DNA of 42,111 nt from a virus, in IMG/VR virus record IMGVR_UViG_3300015076_000006, positions 1 through 42,111 of that record. One strand, 5' to 3'. The position numbers and the translations under genes are program-made. The first letter of the stretch is position 1. Every line of letters starts with the position of its first letter. Below are positions 23,278 to 33,386 of this stretch, piece after piece. The notes beneath the pieces were generated by a model. The model was not told the origin of the DNA. It saw only the letters and a list, made by a program, of their open reading frames with translations, and did not search any database.

Positions 23278-25578
23278 TTAGCTGGTAGTGAACTTCCACG
23301 TTGTATAGCCCTTGTTCCAGTTATAGAGCGCCGTCCATTGTGGCGTTGCGGCGGTGTCAAAATCATTCAGTCGTTGTGAACCCCAAGTTGCGCCATTCGT
23401 CCATGGGCCTATAATGGCATATTGGGATGGCCACGTTGTGCCTGCGTTCTTGAGGTCGTTCATAATTTTACTGACAGCAAAAGCGTGTTGGCTGCTGGCT
23501 AGATACCCGATGTAAAAATCCCTAACATTCTGGACTGTGATACCGCCCGTTGGGAAACCACCGATGATGTTATCAGAACCCGGAATGCCATTGCCGCCTT
23601 CATAATTCCAGTATTCAATGCCGCCGCCGCTTCTGCCTGTAAAAGCAGATTTCCCAGTAACCCATTGCGGGATGTAGGTCGAAATATGCACCGACAATGG
23701 TTGCTGTTGCGAGAAGCCACTTTGGACAGCACCGACAAGCAGTTCATTCTGGAGCCAGTCATAAGCCGTGCTGGTGTTTCCTGCTTTCCATGCCAGCATT
23801 GCAGTTTGAAAACCGGGGTAGGTTGCGGCATTACCCGCGTATAGAAAATTTACTGTAATGTATGGTGCAGTTGCTAGAACATCGCAGAGGTTGAGCGGGT
23901 ATAGCGCCGAATTGCCGGGGGTGCCGGGGTTGACATATCCAGAAATTGGGCCGCATTTGAAGGCATCCACATTTGAAGCATAGCTTGAGACATTCTGCGG
24001 AGCCATCACGAGCTTATAGGTTCGACCTGTGCCGCCTAAAGCAGTAGCGGCGTTACTCGCCAGATCGGTGATCTTGTATCCTAGCCCATAGGCACTATTG
24101 AGAACACCAGTCTTGAACGCCCCATAACTTGTAAGCTGGCCGTTGGCCATAAAGCCACTGTTCCAAGTTTCATTGGAGTATTCGATGATAAGCTGGAGTT
24201 CTGAACTCAGATTGGTATGAAATAGCTGTAACCATGTCTGCAATTCCGACCCGGTTATGCTAAATGGAGTGTTGATCCACAGATGTGATTTGAGCTTGTT
24301 CGCAAGGGCGCAAAGAGCTTCAGGAGGAGGGCCGGGATTGATTTCATAGTCCCTGTCGCCTGTCATGCTAATTGCATCGAAGTCAGCGAAGTAAGTCCCT
24401 GTGATAACACCACCACTTGGAAAGTTAGCCCCCCACTCGCTGTTGTAATGAGTTGTGAACCCAGCCCGATAGAACCGTTTGGCAGCTAGGAAACCATCAG
24501 TTACTGTGCAAGATGGGATAACCATAAATGAACCGCCTGCGGTGAGGGCGCTTGAATCTACCGCTATTGTGAAGTTGTTGTTGTCAATTTTCGTGATGGC
24601 GTATTCGGGAGGTAGCCCGGTTGAGCTGGATTTGGTTCTCATCAAATTGGCGAGAGTACCCGTAGATTCCTGTGCGCATTCAATCTTCTTGCCTGTCGTC
24701 AGCCCGTGAGCAGTGCAATTGAATGATGTTGGGTTAGCTAATGTTACAGTGCATGTCAGCGTAGTGGGCGGCGATGGCATATAGAACTGCACTGGCTGGC
24801 CGTCCGTCCATGTCGTCGGATTGCCGGGAAGCCTTGTGAGTGTGGTGTAATCATTCAGGCTCTTTGTGGCGAGGCCAGCATAAAATCTGGCGTCAGTTAG
24901 TGCCGCAGTCCACGAATAGTCCGTCAATGCGTGACGATGAGCCGCTAACCGAACTGATGAGACATTCGTGCCCATCCAGTCCATCATGCGCACCATGCCA
25001 AAAGGCGTCAGGCCCGAACCATATCCCATCCGAGCCAGAAAATCCGGCGTGTATATCTCGCCTGCATCCAACAGAGCCTTGTGATTAACGACAACGCCGC
25101 CGATCTTATATGCGCTTAGAATAATTCCGCCCGTCCAGTCGTTTCCAGACATTGCTGTGATGGTCATTGCTACGGCAGCAGTAGGCTCTGAGGTGCCATC
25201 CCCGAACGTTTGCCAGGGCTGGGTTCCGGTCATTCTGAAGCGTTTCTGACCAGCAGGAAGGCCAAGGCCACCACTTATATCAGTGAGTGTAAGGTTGCCG
25301 AAGCCTGTCAGTGTGATGGTATGTTGACTTGGCCAGAAGAAATCCCACTCGTCATTGACATTCCCCCAAATAGACAGGAAGGGGAAACCCCAAGTTCCAA
25401 CAGATGGCATCGCTGTTGGGTAACCATTGGCATTCAGTAGTGTTGGATAAGTCGTGTCACCCGCTTGATTGGCTTTTATCCCTTGACCCTGCTGCTTGCA
25501 TGCGTTTAGCGCCCAAATACCGTAGTAATTGTTATTAAACCAAAGGTTAGCATTCAGCCTTCCGCCATTGTGGGCCAA
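23278..25578 (-). CDS. Tail spike/depolymerase with glycoside hydrolase-like catalytic domain (766 aa)
   Basis: The N-terminal 260 residues lack clear family signals. An inserted beta domain (about 270-355) shows the FCCH-like tail pattern NPTSFNCTAHGLTTGKKIE. Next is a large domain with LQLIIEYSNETWNSG (N469-E470), the Asn-Glu acid/base motif style of GH clan A enzymes, and a later Glu in IEYWNYEGGNG (near 660) that could be the nucleophile. The pattern matches a family of secreted glycan-active proteins. A capsule or exopolysaccharide depolymerase role is inferred; the substrate is not known. Confidence 0.7.
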   Translation of the reverse strand: MAHNGGRLNANLWFNNNYYGIWALNACKQQGQGIKANQAGDTTYPTLLNANGYPTAMPSVGTWGFPFLSIWGNVNDEWDFFWPSQHTITLTGFGNLTLTDISGGLGLPAGQKRFRMTGTQPWQTFGDGTSEPTAAVAMTITAMSGNDWTGGIILSAYKIGGVVVNHKALLDAGEIYTPDFLARMGYGSGLTPFGMVRMMDWMGTNVSSVRLAAHRHALTDYSWTAALTDARFYAGLATKSLNDYTTLTRLPGNPTTWTDGQPVQFYMPSPPTTLTCTVTLANPTSFNCTAHGLTTGKKIECAQESTGTLANLMRTKSSSTGLPPEYAITKIDNNNFTIAVDSSALTAGGSFMVIPSCTVTDGFLAAKRFYRAGFTTHYNSEWGANFPSGGVITGTYFADFDAISMTGDRDYEINPGPPPEALCALANKLKSHLWINTPFSITGSELQTWLQLFHTNLSSELQLIIEYSNETWNSGFMANGQLTSYGAFKTGVLNSAYGLGYKITDLASNAATALGGTGRTYKLVMAPQNVSSYASNVDAFKCGPISGYVNPGTPGNSALYPLNLCDVLATAPYITVNFLYAGNAATYPGFQTAMLAWKAGNTSTAYDWLQNELLVGAVQSGFSQQQPLSVHISTYIPQWVTGKSAFTGRSGGGIEYWNYEGGNGIPGSDNIIGGFPTGGITVQNVRDFYIGYLASSQHAFAVSKIMNDLKNAGTTWPSQYAIIGPWTNGATWGSQRLNDFDTAATPQWTALYNWNKGYTTWKFTTS

Positions 25579-26289
25579 TTAAGTTGCTCCCGGATACCAG
25601 AATGACCATGGATCGGCAGCCCATCGGGACAGTTCAGCAAGACCAAGCCGAGCCGGGGCATACATTGCCGCCGCTATTTTAGCAGGATATGAATTTGATG
25701 GTAAGCCACCTATGTAATAGGTTCCATCTGATGCCTGCGCGGTTCCGCCAGCAGCAATTGTTGCTTTCTTTATAATTCCTGTCCGTAAGTCGGTGACTAC
25801 AAAATCCACATTAGACGCATCACCAGAGGCAGCAACAAAATACGGAATATTGACGGATAATATCAATCCAGAGGCGTTAGCTGCAATAAATGGGTAAGAG
25901 TAATTAAAATTCCCGGCAGAGGTAATGTTTATGGCAACGCCATCATTAGCTCCACCTCCAAGTGAACTGGCTACGAAGTAATTATTACCATTAAGAAATG
26001 ACGAACAAATAAAGATTGCACCCATCGTTGTGCCCGAAGGGGCTACGACAGGATTACCAGAAAAGCTGATCTGATCAGTAAGCGCAGAATGCGCGGTGGT
26101 CAGCCCCAAGTTTCCGTGGATAGCTGTAACAGGTGCAACCGTAACTGTGCCAGATTTCCCTCCCGTCAAATTCCGGTAATTAGAACCCGTGGCTACGACA
26201 GAGATGCCATTGTTTGGAGAGATACCACTTGATGCTGGATGCTTCGGGTCAAAGCCAGCAGGAATACCCTGTGGAACCGCCAACCCCAT
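25579..26289 (-). CDS. LamG/concanavalin-like surface protein (236 aa)
   Basis: A Gly/Ser/Asn-rich beta protein with VDFVVTDLRTGIIKKATI and a C-terminal AELSRWAADPWSFWYPG. The ending, with AxLSxxAxDPWxxxxP, is common in LamG-like domains of phage tails and carbohydrate-binding proteins. It lies directly upstream of the spike gene, so it may be an anchor or lectin partner. Family assignment tentative. Confidence 0.6.
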   Translation of the reverse strand: MGLAVPQGIPAGFDPKHPASSGISPNNGISVVATGSNYRNLTGGKSGTVTVAPVTAIHGNLGLTTAHSALTDQISFSGNPVVAPSGTTMGAIFICSSFLNGNNYFVASSLGGGANDGVAINITSAGNFNYSYPFIAANASGLILSVNIPYFVAASGDASNVDFVVTDLRTGIIKKATIAAGGTAQASDGTYYIGGLPSNSYPAKIAAAMYAPARLGLAELSRWAADPWSFWYPGAT

Positions 26290-26885
26290 TACGCCACCGG
26301 AGCGATGGAGAGCGTTTGTACAGTTGTAGCACCAGAGCCAAGGGCAACACCGCTATTATTTTGCAACACCACCTTGAAGAACGTCGATGGCAACTTGACG
26401 CGGCCAGAAGCAAACTTGCGCTTGCCTGCTGTACCCGTAGCAACCAAATCAAGCGGGATGACAAAATCAGGCGCACGTGAAAGAGCAGGAACGGTTGTCG
26501 ATGGTGTGTTGTCCGGGTCTTCGTAGGTCGTGCCGCCGTCCATTGATGTGATGAACCAGCCCGCAAGGTTAGCACCAGCGCCTGCTGGCGTGATGCCGGG
26601 GTTGCCCGATACAAACCAGACATAGCCTTCTTTAGCGCTTGTGGTATCAGTCTGGCTGAAGGCCGCGCTTGTGACCGCACCACCGCTTGCCAAGCTGTTT
26701 AGCGATGTTGACGCAAAGGCTGCGATGGTGGCAAGGATGCCGTTTGCTGCTGGCAGGAAGAAACCATTATTTGCTACAGCCACCAGATTAGCCAGTGGCG
26801 ATGCCACAACGGGTGCCCACTCGGCTAGGGTGAAGGTGACGCCACTGGCTGGGGTGGCGCTGTTATAGACTAAACCAGTTGCCAT
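26289..26885 (-). CDS. Virion-associated beta-rich protein (198 aa)
   Basis: The protein is rich in Ala, Thr and Ser and contains repeated short strands (ATIAAFASTSLNSLASGGAV, ISPAGAGANLAGWFITS-like blocks) plus a C-terminal part RVKLPSTFFKVVLQNNSG. No known fold was assigned. It lies between portal-side and spike genes and overlaps the next gene by one base, so a surface or tail role is likely. Confidence 0.5.
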   Translation of the reverse strand: MATGLVYNSATPASGVTFTLAEWAPVVASPLANLVAVANNGFFLPAANGILATIAAFASTSLNSLASGGAVTSAAFSQTDTTSAKEGYVWFVSGNPGITPAGAGANLAGWFITSMDGGTTYEDPDNTPSTTVPALSRAPDFVIPLDLVATGTAGKRKFASGRVKLPSTFFKVVLQNNSGVALGSGATTVQTLSIAPVA

Positions 26886-26897
26886 TTTATTTAATCC

Positions 26898-27284
26898 TTA
26901 TGCTGCAAGAAGAATCTGGAACCAACCAGCGGAAAGGGCTGCGATTGTGACAGTGACGGTATTTGACCAAGCCGATGAATTGTGTTTGGCCCTGAAGTAA
27001 TAAACGCCATCAGCAAGAACACCTGTCGCGAAAGGCGCGATTTGTGAGGCTTGTTCGCCAGCATCAATCGTGTTGGTCGCCGTTCCGAGGATTGCGGTAA
27101 AACCTGCATCAGAAGCCCAATTCAGCGTAATGATGTCGCCGACTATCGCACCTACTAACGCTGCACTGAATGTAGGCGTGTTGACAGTTGTGGCACTTGT
27201 CCATGTCAGGATGGGCGCAACAGCGACGGCACCCCCACCCACAAATGTTCTAATGCGGCCCCTATATCTTGCATCATGTCTCAC
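26898..27284 (-). CDS. Fibronectin-like small virion protein (128 aa)
   Basis: A short basic N-terminus (MRHDARYRGRIRTFVGGG) is followed by a single beta domain resembling a fibronectin type III or Ig fold: ITLNWASDAGFTAILGT, then DGVYYFRAKHNSSAWSNTVT. Such domains decorate phage tails and bind host surfaces. It starts in an ATGA overlap with the portal stop. Confidence 0.6.
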   Translation of the reverse strand: MRHDARYRGRIRTFVGGGAVAVAPILTWTSATTVNTPTFSAALVGAIVGDIITLNWASDAGFTAILGTATNTIDAGEQASQIAPFATGVLADGVYYFRAKHNSSAWSNTVTVTIAALSAGWFQILLAA

Positions 27285-29827
27285 GCGGATGCCCCCGTGG
27301 TCTCCATGCCCGCCAGTTGGCCCGTCTTGGGGTCGCGGATGAAAGTTGTCTTGACAGACTTGGGCTTTGAAGACCCTTTGCCATCGCCGGAGGCCGCGCC
27401 TGCTTTGTGATGAACAGCCTGGGCCGCTGCATCGGCTGCGGCCTTGGCCTCATCCACGGCCATGATGGCATTGCTAACCGTGCCCGCCTGATGCTTCAAA
27501 TAGTCGTGCTTGGTGTGATCCATTGCAATCTTTTCGGCTGATGCAATCTTCGCCAAAGCAATGCGCTCCGCGCTGTCCGTTTTGTGCTTGTCCAATAGGT
27601 TCTTGACGTATTCATCGGCCTGGGTCTTTTTCGCTTGAGCAGCAGCCACAATGATTTCGGCCTCATGCTTGGCTTTGTTGACCACCAGATCGGCCTGCAT
27701 CTGTGCGGTTTCCTTGGCCGTAGCGGCTTTGGATTGCTCGCCCAGCAATTGGATTTGCGCATTGGTCTTTTGCTGTGCGGGCGACACCTGTGCGGCCTTC
27801 TGCTGCTTGTAGGCCATGACGCTTTGCGGCGTTGGCTTGGTGAAATACTTGCCCACCGACTTGATGCCCGCCGCATGCACGGCGCTTTCCACCGCGTTAT
27901 AGATATTCTCCGGCTGCAAGATAGGGCTATCGGCACCGAATAACTGCTCCAACGTCTGTTGAATGGTCATAATCTGCTGCATTACCGCCATGTCGCGCTC
28001 GCGCGTGCCCGCACCGAGTCCGGTATTAATCCGGCAATCCATCGCGGCATTCCATGAGCGCGGGTCAACCTGCACATCCTTGCCGCGCAGGCGGATCATC
28101 TTGGCCTTGTCCTGGTTCTGGATGGTCAACTGCAACAGGGCAATGAAAACAGGCCGCAGGCAATTGGCAACCGTGCGCACCATCATTTCAGTTTGGGCTA
28201 TGCCCTTTTGCTCCATGACCGCTGTGGCCTTGGCCGTGACATTCTGCAAGGCATCGTCCGGCATGCCTGCGCTGGTATCATCAATGCCCGTGCGGTTGCT
28301 GATTTGCTTATCCCAATAATCTATCGCCGCCATGGCCTTGTCGCCAATGTAAGGCGTCATGTCATACTGGATTGCGTCTTGCACCTTGTCGTTGCCAGTC
28401 AACCAAATGGGACGGCCCGGCTCGGGGTTCATTACGGCGTCCATATCGCCGCCCTTGAGCTTGTCCACGTTGATCGCCTTGCCGGGGCTTACCACCTGAT
28501 AGGTGTTGTCCATGGCATTGCGCAGCAGCACGGTTTTAACACGCTGGATTTCAATCACATCATCGGTGATGGATGTGCCTTCCCATTGGTGCGGGCGGCG
28601 TTCAATCACCACGTCAAAATAGCGCACAAAGTCGGCGTAGTCGTTCACCAGAATGTGCTTTGAGGTGAGATCACCCGCCGCGCAGACATGGCGCAACTCA
28701 GCAATGCCGTCGCCATCATAGTCAAGCCGCACATAGAGGTCATAGAACAGGATTTGTTCAAGTTCTTTTTGGTCGGGTGCGTTTTGCAGCCATGTGTCTT
28801 GGCGGCGGTTGAATTTCTCGCCGTCCGTTGAGGAATTGAACGACATTGCGGGCAGGTCTGCGACCATCTTGGCGTCATAACCCATTGCAATGAGATCAGA
28901 ACGCGACTTGCGGGTTTCGCGGCCCACCAGTGCGGCATCAACTTGGCTGTCCGTCGCGTCCGGGTGAATGATATATTCCTCCGGTGGAACACCGAGCAGC
29001 TTGACCTTGGCCTTCTTGACCGTGCGCTTGATTTTCAGGTCATAAAGCATTGCAGGGGGCGCAGGCGGCATCGGCATGCCCATAGGAGGGGCAGCAGACG
29101 CGATAGGAGGGCCGCCCATAGGCATTGGTGGCGGCGCAGTAGGATCGGGCGGCAACGGCCCCGCGCCCGCTTGTGGCGGCATTTGTGGGGCTTGCGAAGG
29201 ATCAACAGGCGGCATCGCATTGGGATCGACGGGCTGTTGCGGCGCATTAGGGTCAATTGGCGGGGGTGCCTGTGGGTCGGGGTCGGGATAGCTTCGCGCT
29301 TCCAGCACATCCACGCCATCGTCGCTAACCAATTCGGTCATTGACAATTCATCAAGCCCCGTATGCATGGAGCCCGTAACAATCGTCTTGTCCTCAATGC
29401 CAGCATAGAGAATGCCATTGCGCAGCATGCATGCATCATGCAGCGCGTCATAAATAGCCTTCTCGCCCTCGCTTTCGGGCAGCACGACAAGGTTGATGTA
29501 ATCCGTGGCCTGTTCGGCCCCCGGAACGTCCTCTTCAGTTTGGCCCGTAAATTCTCCGACGATCTCGTTGCCTAGAATAGTCCGCATCAATGAAGGCAGC
29601 ACCTTCTTGATGGTGGAGCGCACGTCCATTGAGACGGTTTGCGACCACCCCTTGCGGGAGATGATGTCCGTCATTTCGCCATTGAAATATTGCATGGCGC
29701 GAATGCGATCAGCCGAGAGTTGGTCACGATAAAGCGTGGCGGCGGACACCAGCTTGCCAACATCCTGTGCGAACTGTTCGTCCTTCGCAGCGATAGAGGC
29801 ATTGCCCATATAGTTCTTGTCAGCCAT
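27281..29827 (-). CDS. Portal protein (848 aa)
   Basis: The large size, gene order (terminase upstream, capsid downstream) and several portal-like stretches (VKTVLLRNAMDNTYQVVSPG, ISNRTGIDDTSAGMPDDA) point to a podovirus portal. A Pro/Met/Gly-rich insertion occupies about residues 185-270 (PPPIDPNAPQQPVDPN, PMGGPPIASAAPPMGM). The C-terminal third is coiled-coil (KAATAKETAQMQADLVVNKA) and basic. This longer form is unlike the smaller T7-type portals and more like P22/N4-type ones. Forms the DNA channel ring. Confidence 0.8.
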   Translation of the reverse strand: MADKNYMGNASIAAKDEQFAQDVGKLVSAATLYRDQLSADRIRAMQYFNGEMTDIISRKGWSQTVSMDVRSTIKKVLPSLMRTILGNEIVGEFTGQTEEDVPGAEQATDYINLVVLPESEGEKAIYDALHDACMLRNGILYAGIEDKTIVTGSMHTGLDELSMTELVSDDGVDVLEARSYPDPDPQAPPPIDPNAPQQPVDPNAMPPVDPSQAPQMPPQAGAGPLPPDPTAPPPMPMGGPPIASAAPPMGMPMPPAPPAMLYDLKIKRTVKKAKVKLLGVPPEEYIIHPDATDSQVDAALVGRETRKSRSDLIAMGYDAKMVADLPAMSFNSSTDGEKFNRRQDTWLQNAPDQKELEQILFYDLYVRLDYDGDGIAELRHVCAAGDLTSKHILVNDYADFVRYFDVVIERRPHQWEGTSITDDVIEIQRVKTVLLRNAMDNTYQVVSPGKAINVDKLKGGDMDAVMNPEPGRPIWLTGNDKVQDAIQYDMTPYIGDKAMAAIDYWDKQISNRTGIDDTSAGMPDDALQNVTAKATAVMEQKGIAQTEMMVRTVANCLRPVFIALLQLTIQNQDKAKMIRLRGKDVQVDPRSWNAAMDCRINTGLGAGTRERDMAVMQQIMTIQQTLEQLFGADSPILQPENIYNAVESAVHAAGIKSVGKYFTKPTPQSVMAYKQQKAAQVSPAQQKTNAQIQLLGEQSKAATAKETAQMQADLVVNKAKHEAEIIVAAAQAKKTQADEYVKNLLDKHKTDSAERIALAKIASAEKIAMDHTKHDYLKHQAGTVSNAIMAVDEAKAAADAAAQAVHHKAGAASGDGKGSSKPKSVKTTFIRDPKTGQLAGMETTGASA

Positions 29828-29832
29828 TCAGC

Positions 29833-31311
29833 TTATGCTCGCTTTTTCCATGGGTCTGACCATGCAACTTGTTCTTTGTAACCGTCGCTGAATGTCATAA
29901 ATGCATCCGCCCCGTGCTTGTGTTCGTTGCGCATCGGCTCGGGACGCCAGACGCCAAACTTGTCATCCCATTCTTTCGAGAATTGTTCGAGATGGGCAAT
30001 GCCGTCAGCACATCCGATTTCATCAAATTCGCAATTTGGCAGGATCGCCCGCGCGCCTTGGATTGAGTTCTGTTTGACTTGGTTGCGTTCAACCCGACTA
30101 AATTTGAAGCCTAGGTTCTTTGCAATCTCCATGCGGTTGGTGATTTGCCCGCTGTCACTGTCTTGTCGTTTGTCGATGTCGTGAGGGCCGTAATGCGTTC
30201 CCCATGTCGCGCCGCGTCTCGACCGCCACTTGTCCAGCCAGTCGAAATAATGCGCCAGCCCTTCGCCGCTGCCCTCGTAATATCCAATGAACCGATGCCG
30301 CCCGGCTACGACTTGGTGCAGCCAAATACTCATATAATCGTTGATGCCTAAATCCCAGAACGTGTTGACCGGAACGGTGGGGAAGAATTCGAACTGCCCT
30401 ATCTTTTTCAGCACCCGGAGGTTTTGCATTTCCTTGCTGAAATATGTGCCATCACGAATGGCCTTGAAGGCCTCATCCGGCGTGGAGGGAAATTCCTTCC
30501 ACATGCCGTCGCCTTGCTCGCGGGCCTTGGCGGCATACCACCATTTTTGGCCGTCGGTGAGTTCAACGCCTTTCGCAAGCAGGTCATTGAAATAGACAAG
30601 GTTCTCGGCTGATAGTGTTTCGGGTGTTGAAAGCGTGTAGGCTGCATCCTCAAACCACGGGAAGAAATGAAACTTGTAATCCAGATCGCCTAGTGGCTTG
30701 CCCGCGTGTTGGAGGTTCTGCGCCGCCTGCGCCTTATCGTAGAAATCACCCGAGCGCCCTTCCGCAGTGCTTTCGATAAAACATAATTGACGAGGTGCCA
30801 GCGTATTGAGCGCGCCAGTCTTGATTTCATCTGCCTTGCCGGGGTCTTTCGCGCAAATCTTGCCGTATTCTGATATGTGAATGAAGTTATAAGTACCCGA
30901 ACGCAAAGACGTGCCAGTGCGGATCGTGCTGCCAGTGGCAAAACTCATTTCCTCCGTATTGTCAGTAATGAGCGGGACGCCGCGCTTGATAACGGCAGGC
31001 AGATGCTCATAGGCAAACTTTACACGATCCAGCAGCGTTTTGGAATTGTCTAGCGTGTCTGCGATCAGGCCCGCCGAGAAATGCTCGTTGAACAGGCAAC
31101 AATCCAAAGCCAAGAGGAGTATGAAGGTTGAAAAACCCAACTGCCGGGCCTTCAGGATGATGTTTAGATAGTGCAGATTGGCCAGTAACCGCTCCTGGGC
31201 GGGGTTGAGATGGAACGGCACAATCTCGCCGTGCTTGTCCACGATCTTGTAAAGGTTGTTCAAGCGCCATTTGCGGTCGCGCAAGAGTTTGATCTGTTCC
31301 GGAGTTATCAT
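29833..31311 (-). CDS. terL: Terminase large subunit
   Basis: The 492-aa protein has the terminase ATPase motif near residue 55 (KARQLGFSTF), an acidic Walker B-like site (HISEYGK) and a nuclease-domain-like C-terminal half starting at DLGINDYMSIWLHQ with later acidic residues. The Walker A form lacks the usual GKT, as in several podovirus terminases. It should cut and pump the DNA into the head. The start overlaps the transglycosylase gene by ATGA. Confidence 0.85.
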   Translation of the reverse strand: MITPEQIKLLRDRKWRLNNLYKIVDKHGEIVPFHLNPAQERLLANLHYLNIILKARQLGFSTFILLLALDCCLFNEHFSAGLIADTLDNSKTLLDRVKFAYEHLPAVIKRGVPLITDNTEEMSFATGSTIRTGTSLRSGTYNFIHISEYGKICAKDPGKADEIKTGALNTLAPRQLCFIESTAEGRSGDFYDKAQAAQNLQHAGKPLGDLDYKFHFFPWFEDAAYTLSTPETLSAENLVYFNDLLAKGVELTDGQKWWYAAKAREQGDGMWKEFPSTPDEAFKAIRDGTYFSKEMQNLRVLKKIGQFEFFPTVPVNTFWDLGINDYMSIWLHQVVAGRHRFIGYYEGSGEGLAHYFDWLDKWRSRRGATWGTHYGPHDIDKRQDSDSGQITNRMEIAKNLGFKFSRVERNQVKQNSIQGARAILPNCEFDEIGCADGIAHLEQFSKEWDDKFGVWRPEPMRNEHKHGADAFMTFSDGYKEQVAWSDPWKKRA

Positions 31312-33386
31312 GCGGCAAGGCTGACGCCCCGCATGATTGGATTCTGTGCCGCAACCAAAGCCGCATATTGCGGATCACCGCGCAGCACGTGCTTGCCCGT
31401 GGCGGGGTCTAGTATCCATGGCATACCGAGAACGGGATCAACGCCGGACGTGGCATTGGCCTGCGGGTATTGCTGGGGTGCGAGCTGATTGCCGCCCATG
31501 CCTGTGCCGAAGCGATCCGCGACCTGCACGGCTGGTTGGTTGCCTACAGTTACATTGCCATAAGGCGAGGGGTTTTCGACGGGCTTGTTGGCATAACGGT
31601 TTGCAGCGTCAACCAATGCTTGGCCCGTGCGGCGTCCGTTCAACACACCACCGACAACCCCGCCGCCGAAGCGTAAGGCAAGTTCAGCAGGCTTGGAGAT
31701 GGGCTGCGCAGGGAAGTTTTCTTGCGGGCCTACCGTGTAGTCATAGCCCATGGGTTCAGCCGTTGCCACCTGTGACGGCGGTGTGAGACTCACGGGGCGG
31801 CGCGCAATGGGCGGGGCGACGCGTGGGGCATTCGTTGCCATCGCTGTTGCAGGCGCTGTGACATCACCATTATTCAGCCATGCATCAGCCTTTTGCGCGT
31901 ATGGGTTGTTCGGTGTGTTGAGCATCGCCATTTTGTCATTGATGGTCGGATAGGAAGGGTTGCCGTCGCTCTTCCATCCGTATTTGGCTTGGGTGCCACT
32001 GCCCGCGTTGATCGTTGTGTACATATCGCCCAAGGTGCCGTTGCGTGGCATGCCGCGATCTTTCAGGAAGCTTCCAAGTGCATTGACTTCATCGCCAACA
32101 CTGGAATTAGGCCCAATGCCATATTTCTGTTGCTCTTTGGGGCCTGCCTGAAACAGGCCCATGTATTTGCCGCCAGTGCCGCCCTTGATTTGCGGGTTCA
32201 TCGTGCCTGCCGACTCATATTGCAGTAGCTTGGCAACCTGGCCAGCCGTGATGTTTGGGTATTGGTTGGCCAGCGCGTAAACAGCCTTGCGGGTCGGGTC
32301 TAAGCCTGCGGCCATGTCTTGCGGTGGGAAGCTGCCATAATTACGAGCCGTTGGCGCGACGGGAGGCGTGATACGATCCGGCCCCAGCAAAGCCTCGCGG
32401 CGCGTTAGAATATCGCCCGATGATGCGTCTGGCGTGCCTGCAAGCCCTTGTCCGCTAGGATATTGGCCATAGCCGTTCGCCAGCATGTCATAAGGCTTGC
32501 CAGAAGGCATTGAATTGTCTTGAGGCACAGGTGGGACGGAAGCAACCGAGGGAGCGCCCACTGTGCGGCGTTGCGCGGGCGGCGTGTTGGTGCGGTAAGC
32601 TGTTGATCCGTTCTGATCGACCGTCGAGGTGCCGCTGTACCCACCATCCTTGCTGTATTTGGCCATGGCCAGCAGGTTGCCCACGCCGTAATCACGCGGG
32701 CCGAGCGTTGGCGGCGGGCTGGGGTCTTGGAATTGGGTTGAGCCGTTCTGATAGGCTGTCGAGCTTCCGCTATTGTCTGTCAGCCCCTGCCCCGATGGAT
32801 ATTGCTTGTAGCCGCCCGCGTTTAGGTCGGCGGACGAAAGCTGCACGCCGGGCTTGACCGTGGATGAGCCGCCTGTGGCGATTGATGTGTTATCCCCCGA
32901 GCGATAGGCTGTTGAACTGCCTGAATTATTGTTCGGGCTGCCAAGCACGGGGCTAAGAGCATCAACCGTTCCACGTGAAACGCCCGGCCCAACCGACCAG
33001 CCGCCGCCGATTGAGGTCATTGACGGGCTGGAATTGTCGTTCCTGCTGCCATAGCTAGTCGGCGCGGATGGTGAATAACCCGTGACGCTGCCCGTACCCC
33101 AGCCGCCTGTTGATTGGTTTCTGACTGTTGCTGCGGGAGCCGAAGGCTGCGAGCCGCTGCCATTCCAGTTTGAACGGGTTTGAGTGCCGGACATATCGCC
33201 GCCATAGGACTGGCTTGGGTCGGTATAGCTGCGCACGCCCAGCTTGGTCATCTTGCCCTGCCCGCCGAAGCGCTTGAGCAGATTGGCCTCGCCCGTATTG
33301 ATCAGCGCAAGCCGCTCCGTCGGTGTGCCCGTGCTGGGCTTGAACCGGACGCGGTTGAGTTTGGCGCTGATCTGGGCTGTGTTCAT
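31308..33386 (-). CDS. Virion protein with lytic transglycosylase-like domain and repeats (692 aa)
   Basis: The N-terminal half is Ser/Thr/Asn/Gly-rich and disordered, with repeated patches: YPSGQGL occurs twice and STAY three times. In the middle (about residues 365-470) is a lysozyme/transglycosylase-like region with Glu in LLQYESAGTMN followed by KYMGLFQAGPKEQQKYG, the SLT-type arrangement (E...GLFQ). The C-terminal third is disordered. Such virion muralytic domains open the wall during DNA entry. It lies between small and large terminase genes, unusual for this kind of protein. Confidence 0.75.
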   Translation of the reverse strand: MNTAQISAKLNRVRFKPSTGTPTERLALINTGEANLLKRFGGQGKMTKLGVRSYTDPSQSYGGDMSGTQTRSNWNGSGSQPSAPAATVRNQSTGGWGTGSVTGYSPSAPTSYGSRNDNSSPSMTSIGGGWSVGPGVSRGTVDALSPVLGSPNNNSGSSTAYRSGDNTSIATGGSSTVKPGVQLSSADLNAGGYKQYPSGQGLTDNSGSSTAYQNGSTQFQDPSPPPTLGPRDYGVGNLLAMAKYSKDGGYSGTSTVDQNGSTAYRTNTPPAQRRTVGAPSVASVPPVPQDNSMPSGKPYDMLANGYGQYPSGQGLAGTPDASSGDILTRREALLGPDRITPPVAPTARNYGSFPPQDMAAGLDPTRKAVYALANQYPNITAGQVAKLLQYESAGTMNPQIKGGTGGKYMGLFQAGPKEQQKYGIGPNSSVGDEVNALGSFLKDRGMPRNGTLGDMYTTINAGSGTQAKYGWKSDGNPSYPTINDKMAMLNTPNNPYAQKADAWLNNGDVTAPATAMATNAPRVAPPIARRPVSLTPPSQVATAEPMGYDYTVGPQENFPAQPISKPAELALRFGGGVVGGVLNGRRTGQALVDAANRYANKPVENPSPYGNVTVGNQPAVQVADRFGTGMGGNQLAPQQYPQANATSGVDPVLGMPWILDPATGKHVLRGDPQYAALVAAQNPIMRGVSLAA

